8,132 nt of DNA from Acidobacteriaceae bacterium. GTDB lineage: Bacteria; Acidobacteriota; Terriglobia; Terriglobales; Acidobacteriaceae. Below, piece by piece: positions 6,675-8,132 of this stretch. The DNA lies in contig PMCH01000230.1 of the NCBI GenBank assembly GCA_003154055.1, forward strand, positions 1 to 8,132, read 5' to 3'. The translations under genes were made by a program, and so were the position numbers. Below the pieces are notes generated by a model that was not told where the DNA came from, did not search any database, and saw only the letters and a list, made by a program, of their open reading frames with translations. The first letter of the stretch is position 1, and each line of letters opens with the position of its first letter.

Positions 6675-6776
6675 CTAGCCGAACACCGCCAGCAAGCCCG
6701 CCGTCAATACATAGAGCAGAGTCGCGATTTTGCGAAGCAGCGTGTCGCATGGTGAGGTCGAAGACGGTAGCGCCAT
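6675..6776 (-). CDS. candidate 33-residue single-membrane-segment microprotein
   Basis: ATG 6776 is preceded by AGGGTG, 3 nt upstream, and the frame runs to TAG at 6675-6677. The product begins MALPSSTSPC and continues with a polar turn carrying two basic residues (R15, K16), then an uninterrupted hydrophobic segment (residues 17-33; LLYVLTAGLLAVF), which by the positive-inside rule places the N-terminus inside. The stop lies 5 nt before the ABC-exporter ATG, as expected for a coupled leader gene or a small transporter-associated subunit. No homologue is recalled. The same DNA can be read in another frame as an N-terminal extension of the ABC gene, and that is the main alternative. Evidence is the ribosome binding site, the hydrophobic segment and the spacing, all from this sequence alone. 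Confidence 0.45.
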   Translation of the reverse strand: MALPSSTSPCDTLLRKIATLLYVLTAGLLAVFG

Positions 6777-6779
6777 TTT

Positions 6780-6785
6780 CACCCT
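6780..6785 (-). promoter_or_regulatory. ribosome binding site of the candidate microprotein
   Basis: AGGGTG on the minus strand, 3 nt before ATG 6776; the AGGG core is about 5 nt from the start. It is the best such site near the head of the operon and supports the small ORF over the extended ABC start at 6750. Confidence 0.4.
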
Positions 6786-6816
6786 GTACACCTGACTTTA
6801 TTCAGCAACCGCGCTC

Positions 6817-7137
6817 TTATTTGAAGTCACGCCCGCTCTGGCCTAACTTGCTAAACTTTACCGTTTGTGGGGGTTTTCCTGCCAGATTTTTCTTCTGTAG
6901 ACCATCCATCAATCGCTCATCTTCCGCGATCAGATGTGGGCTTCTTTGTCTTCTGCCACTTTGGATTTCAAGTAGGCATGCATCAACTCGGAGAAGTTTT
7001 CCATGACCTTCTCCAAGGCTGGCAAGACTGGTAACTGCATATGATAGGTCACATCCAGGGCAGAAGACTGGTCAAAAGTGACCAGTCTTAGGGAGGGTCT
7101 GCAGCATTATGGGCACTTTGCTTTGAAGGTCAGCCAT
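6817..7137 (-). pseudogene. decayed small gene of about 106 codons with two compensating frameshifts
   Basis: ATG 7137 opens a frame reading MADLQSKVPIMLQTLPKTGH, which ends at TGA 7072-7074. One base of slippage gives a second frame, DQSSALDVTYHMQLPVLPAL..., then EKVMENFSELMHAYLKSKVA and so on, ending at TGA 6930-6932. Returning to the first frame at about 6930 gives IAEDERLMDGLQKK... and ends ...KLGQSGRDFK at TAA 6817-6819. Start and final stop are in the same frame, 321 nt apart. The middle is protein-like in the second frame: about two thirds of its codons end in G or C, against about a quarter if read in the first frame. The joined product would be charged and helical, with no membrane segment; I do not recognise a family. 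A single nonsense mutation with all else in frame 1 is possible but less likely. It ends 40 nt before the microprotein, so it may once have led this operon. Confidence 0.4.
7064..7089. repeat. 11-bp perfect palindrome with a 4-base loop (operator-like)
   Basis: AAGACTGGTCA (7064-7074) and its complement TGACCAGTCTT (7079-7089) flank AAAG. A further partial copy, AAGACTGGT, lies 40 bp to the left at 7024-7032. There is no following T-run on either strand, so a terminator is unlikely. It may be an operator for the genes transcribed leftward, or a hairpin produced within the decayed gene, whose first frame break it covers. Confidence 0.5.
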
Positions 7138-7280
7138 GCCTTGTAGAGATCGTATAACGCGCTATCCGTAGAAGTGGCCGCACTCCGCATTTTGGTTCGA
7201 GCCACCGCGCGATAACTCCGGGATTGTCGCCCAACCGGAAGTAATCGCGAAGCCCAGCCTTCCACGGGGGTGAATCAGAT

Positions 7281-7943
7281 CCTTTCGTGCTTGAGCGCTT
7301 CGTCCCGGGCGGCGGCTTTATGGCTCTCTCCATCAACAGCGAGGGCAACGATGTCGCCAAGTACGTGGCCGCGAGAGGCGTGACGGGCTGTGTGTAGAAA
7401 TACCGCCTCGCGCACACCGGCGAAGACGCCACACAGGAATTTGGCGCGATGCTAGCAGACGGGCAGAAATTTCATGAGATGTTGGGGAAGGTCGTTCCCC
7501 TTGCCGTCGCGGATGGGTTAGCGGCAGTCACCTACGTTCGGCAGCACGCGTCGGAATGGGGAGTTTCTCCCGACCGCGTCGGCATCATTGGATTCTCCGC
7601 TGGTGGAGCGGTCACCGCCGGGGTTGCCTTCCATTACCTGCCTGAAGGCTGGCCCGCCTTCGTAGCCCCGATTTATGCGGGCGGGGAAATGTCTAAAGAT
7701 GCTTCCGTTCCAGTGGACGCACCGCCCATGTTTGTTGCGGCCGCGACTGATGATCAGCTCGGACTCGCGCCGGAAAGCGCTGCCCTATACGAGAAGTGGA
7801 CCAGCGCTCACAAATCGGCCGAACTGCACCTGTACGCGAAGGGTGGCCACGGCTTCGGAATGCGAAAACAGAACCTCCCTACGGATCATTGGATCGACAG
7901 GTTCGCCGATTGGCTGGAGTTACAAGGGTGGCTGCAGAAGTGA
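7281..7943 (+). pseudogene. broken alpha/beta-hydrolase (acetyl-esterase-like) gene
   Basis: From about 7302 the plus strand reads VPGGGFMALSINSEGNDVAK..., the oxyanion-hole segment of secreted esterase/lipase-like hydrolases. It is then interrupted by TAG at 7395-7397, in a stretch (GVTGCV, stop, KYRLAHTG) where relatives carry a hydrophobic residue. The frame continues unbroken to TGA 7941-7943, with nucleophile GFSAGG, acid ATDDQLG and base GGHGFG, so the triad is present. A frame from ATG 7449 covers 164 residues but lacks the oxyanion-hole part. Upstream of about 7281 the expected signal peptide and N-terminal ~80-100 residues are not seen, and a TAA stands in frame at 7242-7244. I infer a gene that lost its 5' end by rearrangement and then gained a stop. 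A sequencing error could explain the TAG but not the missing N-terminus. It is the only clear plus-strand coding remnant. Confidence 0.75.
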
Positions 7944-8132
7944 CTACCGCGACTTGGTATCGATTCGTGGAGTTCCAGCCCGTTCTTCGCCCCAACCGGA
8001 CTGGGCTCACGCCTTGTGTCCTTTGTTGGCGCCGTAATTTTGGTTGGGATTACGCGCGTGCTGAAAAGAGCCTGAAGACACTCTTGACCTCGGACATTTC
8101 CGGGCGGATTTAGTTATCTCTTGCCGGATTTC
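7944..8132. other. terminal 189 bp with no supported feature
   Basis: A weak pairing between AGCCC (about 7977) and GGGCT (about 8003) has no T-run. A minus-strand frame reading MSEVKSVFRLFSARA near 8050-8095 is only 15 codons long. Nothing here is strong enough to call. Confidence 0.4.

Noticed and set aside
6670..6750. N-terminal extension of the ABC exporter from ATG 6750
   Set aside because: No ribosome binding site, non-family-like sequence, and the same DNA is better explained by the overlapping small membrane ORF.
7130..7432. Minus-strand open frame of 100 codons
   Set aside because: It lies antisense to the esterase remnant over most of its length, has no recognisable motif, and its ending overlaps the start of the decayed small gene. 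It looks like a shadow frame.
8050..8095. Minus-strand 15-codon frame MSEVKSVFRLFSARA
   Set aside because: Too short to call, and any resemblance to mobile-element proteins was only vague.
1..8132. CRISPR arrays, insertion-sequence ends or complete mobile genes
   Set aside because: No regularly spaced direct repeats of 20 or more bases, no transposase or integrase motifs, and no paired terminal repeats were seen.

Overview
The window looks like chromosome of a soil-type bacterium, most likely an acidobacterium. This rests on moderate GC content, the style of the secreted hypothetical proteins (signal peptide, then a basic or low-complexity stretch), and my recollection of similar genes in that phylum. 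No ribosomal marker is present, so the assignment is inference. Nearly everything codes on the minus strand.

Layout, left to right. Positions 1-33 hold the 3' part of a minus-strand tRNA-Glu(UUC), from the anticodon loop to the window edge. The 5' half that should follow is absent, as at an integration or rearrangement junction. A 10-bp inverted repeat follows (53-100), then a minus-strand glyoxalase/VOC-fold gene (236-670) and 343 bp with no recognisable gene.

From about 6776 down to 1014 lies a compact minus-strand cluster. In transcription order it holds: a possible 33-residue single-membrane-segment protein; an MsbA/LmrA-type ABC exporter half-transporter; a secreted protein with residues spaced as in protein-kinase folds; a PLD/HKD-family protein with a Lys-to-Arg change in its second motif and a long Lys/Ala/Val-rich tail; a small secreted protein of unknown function; and a secreted acid-phosphatase-like metallophosphoesterase. 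Most gaps are 3 to 40 nt, and two neighbours are spaced as for translational coupling, so this is very probably one operon. Membrane export, phosphoryl transfer, phosphodiester chemistry and phosphatase activity together suggest envelope or phospho-metabolite remodelling, but no substrate can be read from the sequence.

Upstream of the operon (6817-7137) is what looks like a decayed small gene with two compensating frameshifts. A strong palindrome (7064-7089) sits at the first break. On the plus strand, 7281-7943 is a broken esterase-like alpha/beta-hydrolase gene. Its catalytic residues are intact, but it has one in-frame TAG and no normal N-terminal region. The last 189 bp show nothing I can support. 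The fragment, the two broken genes and the gene-poor stretches suggest the operon lies between rearranged flanks.
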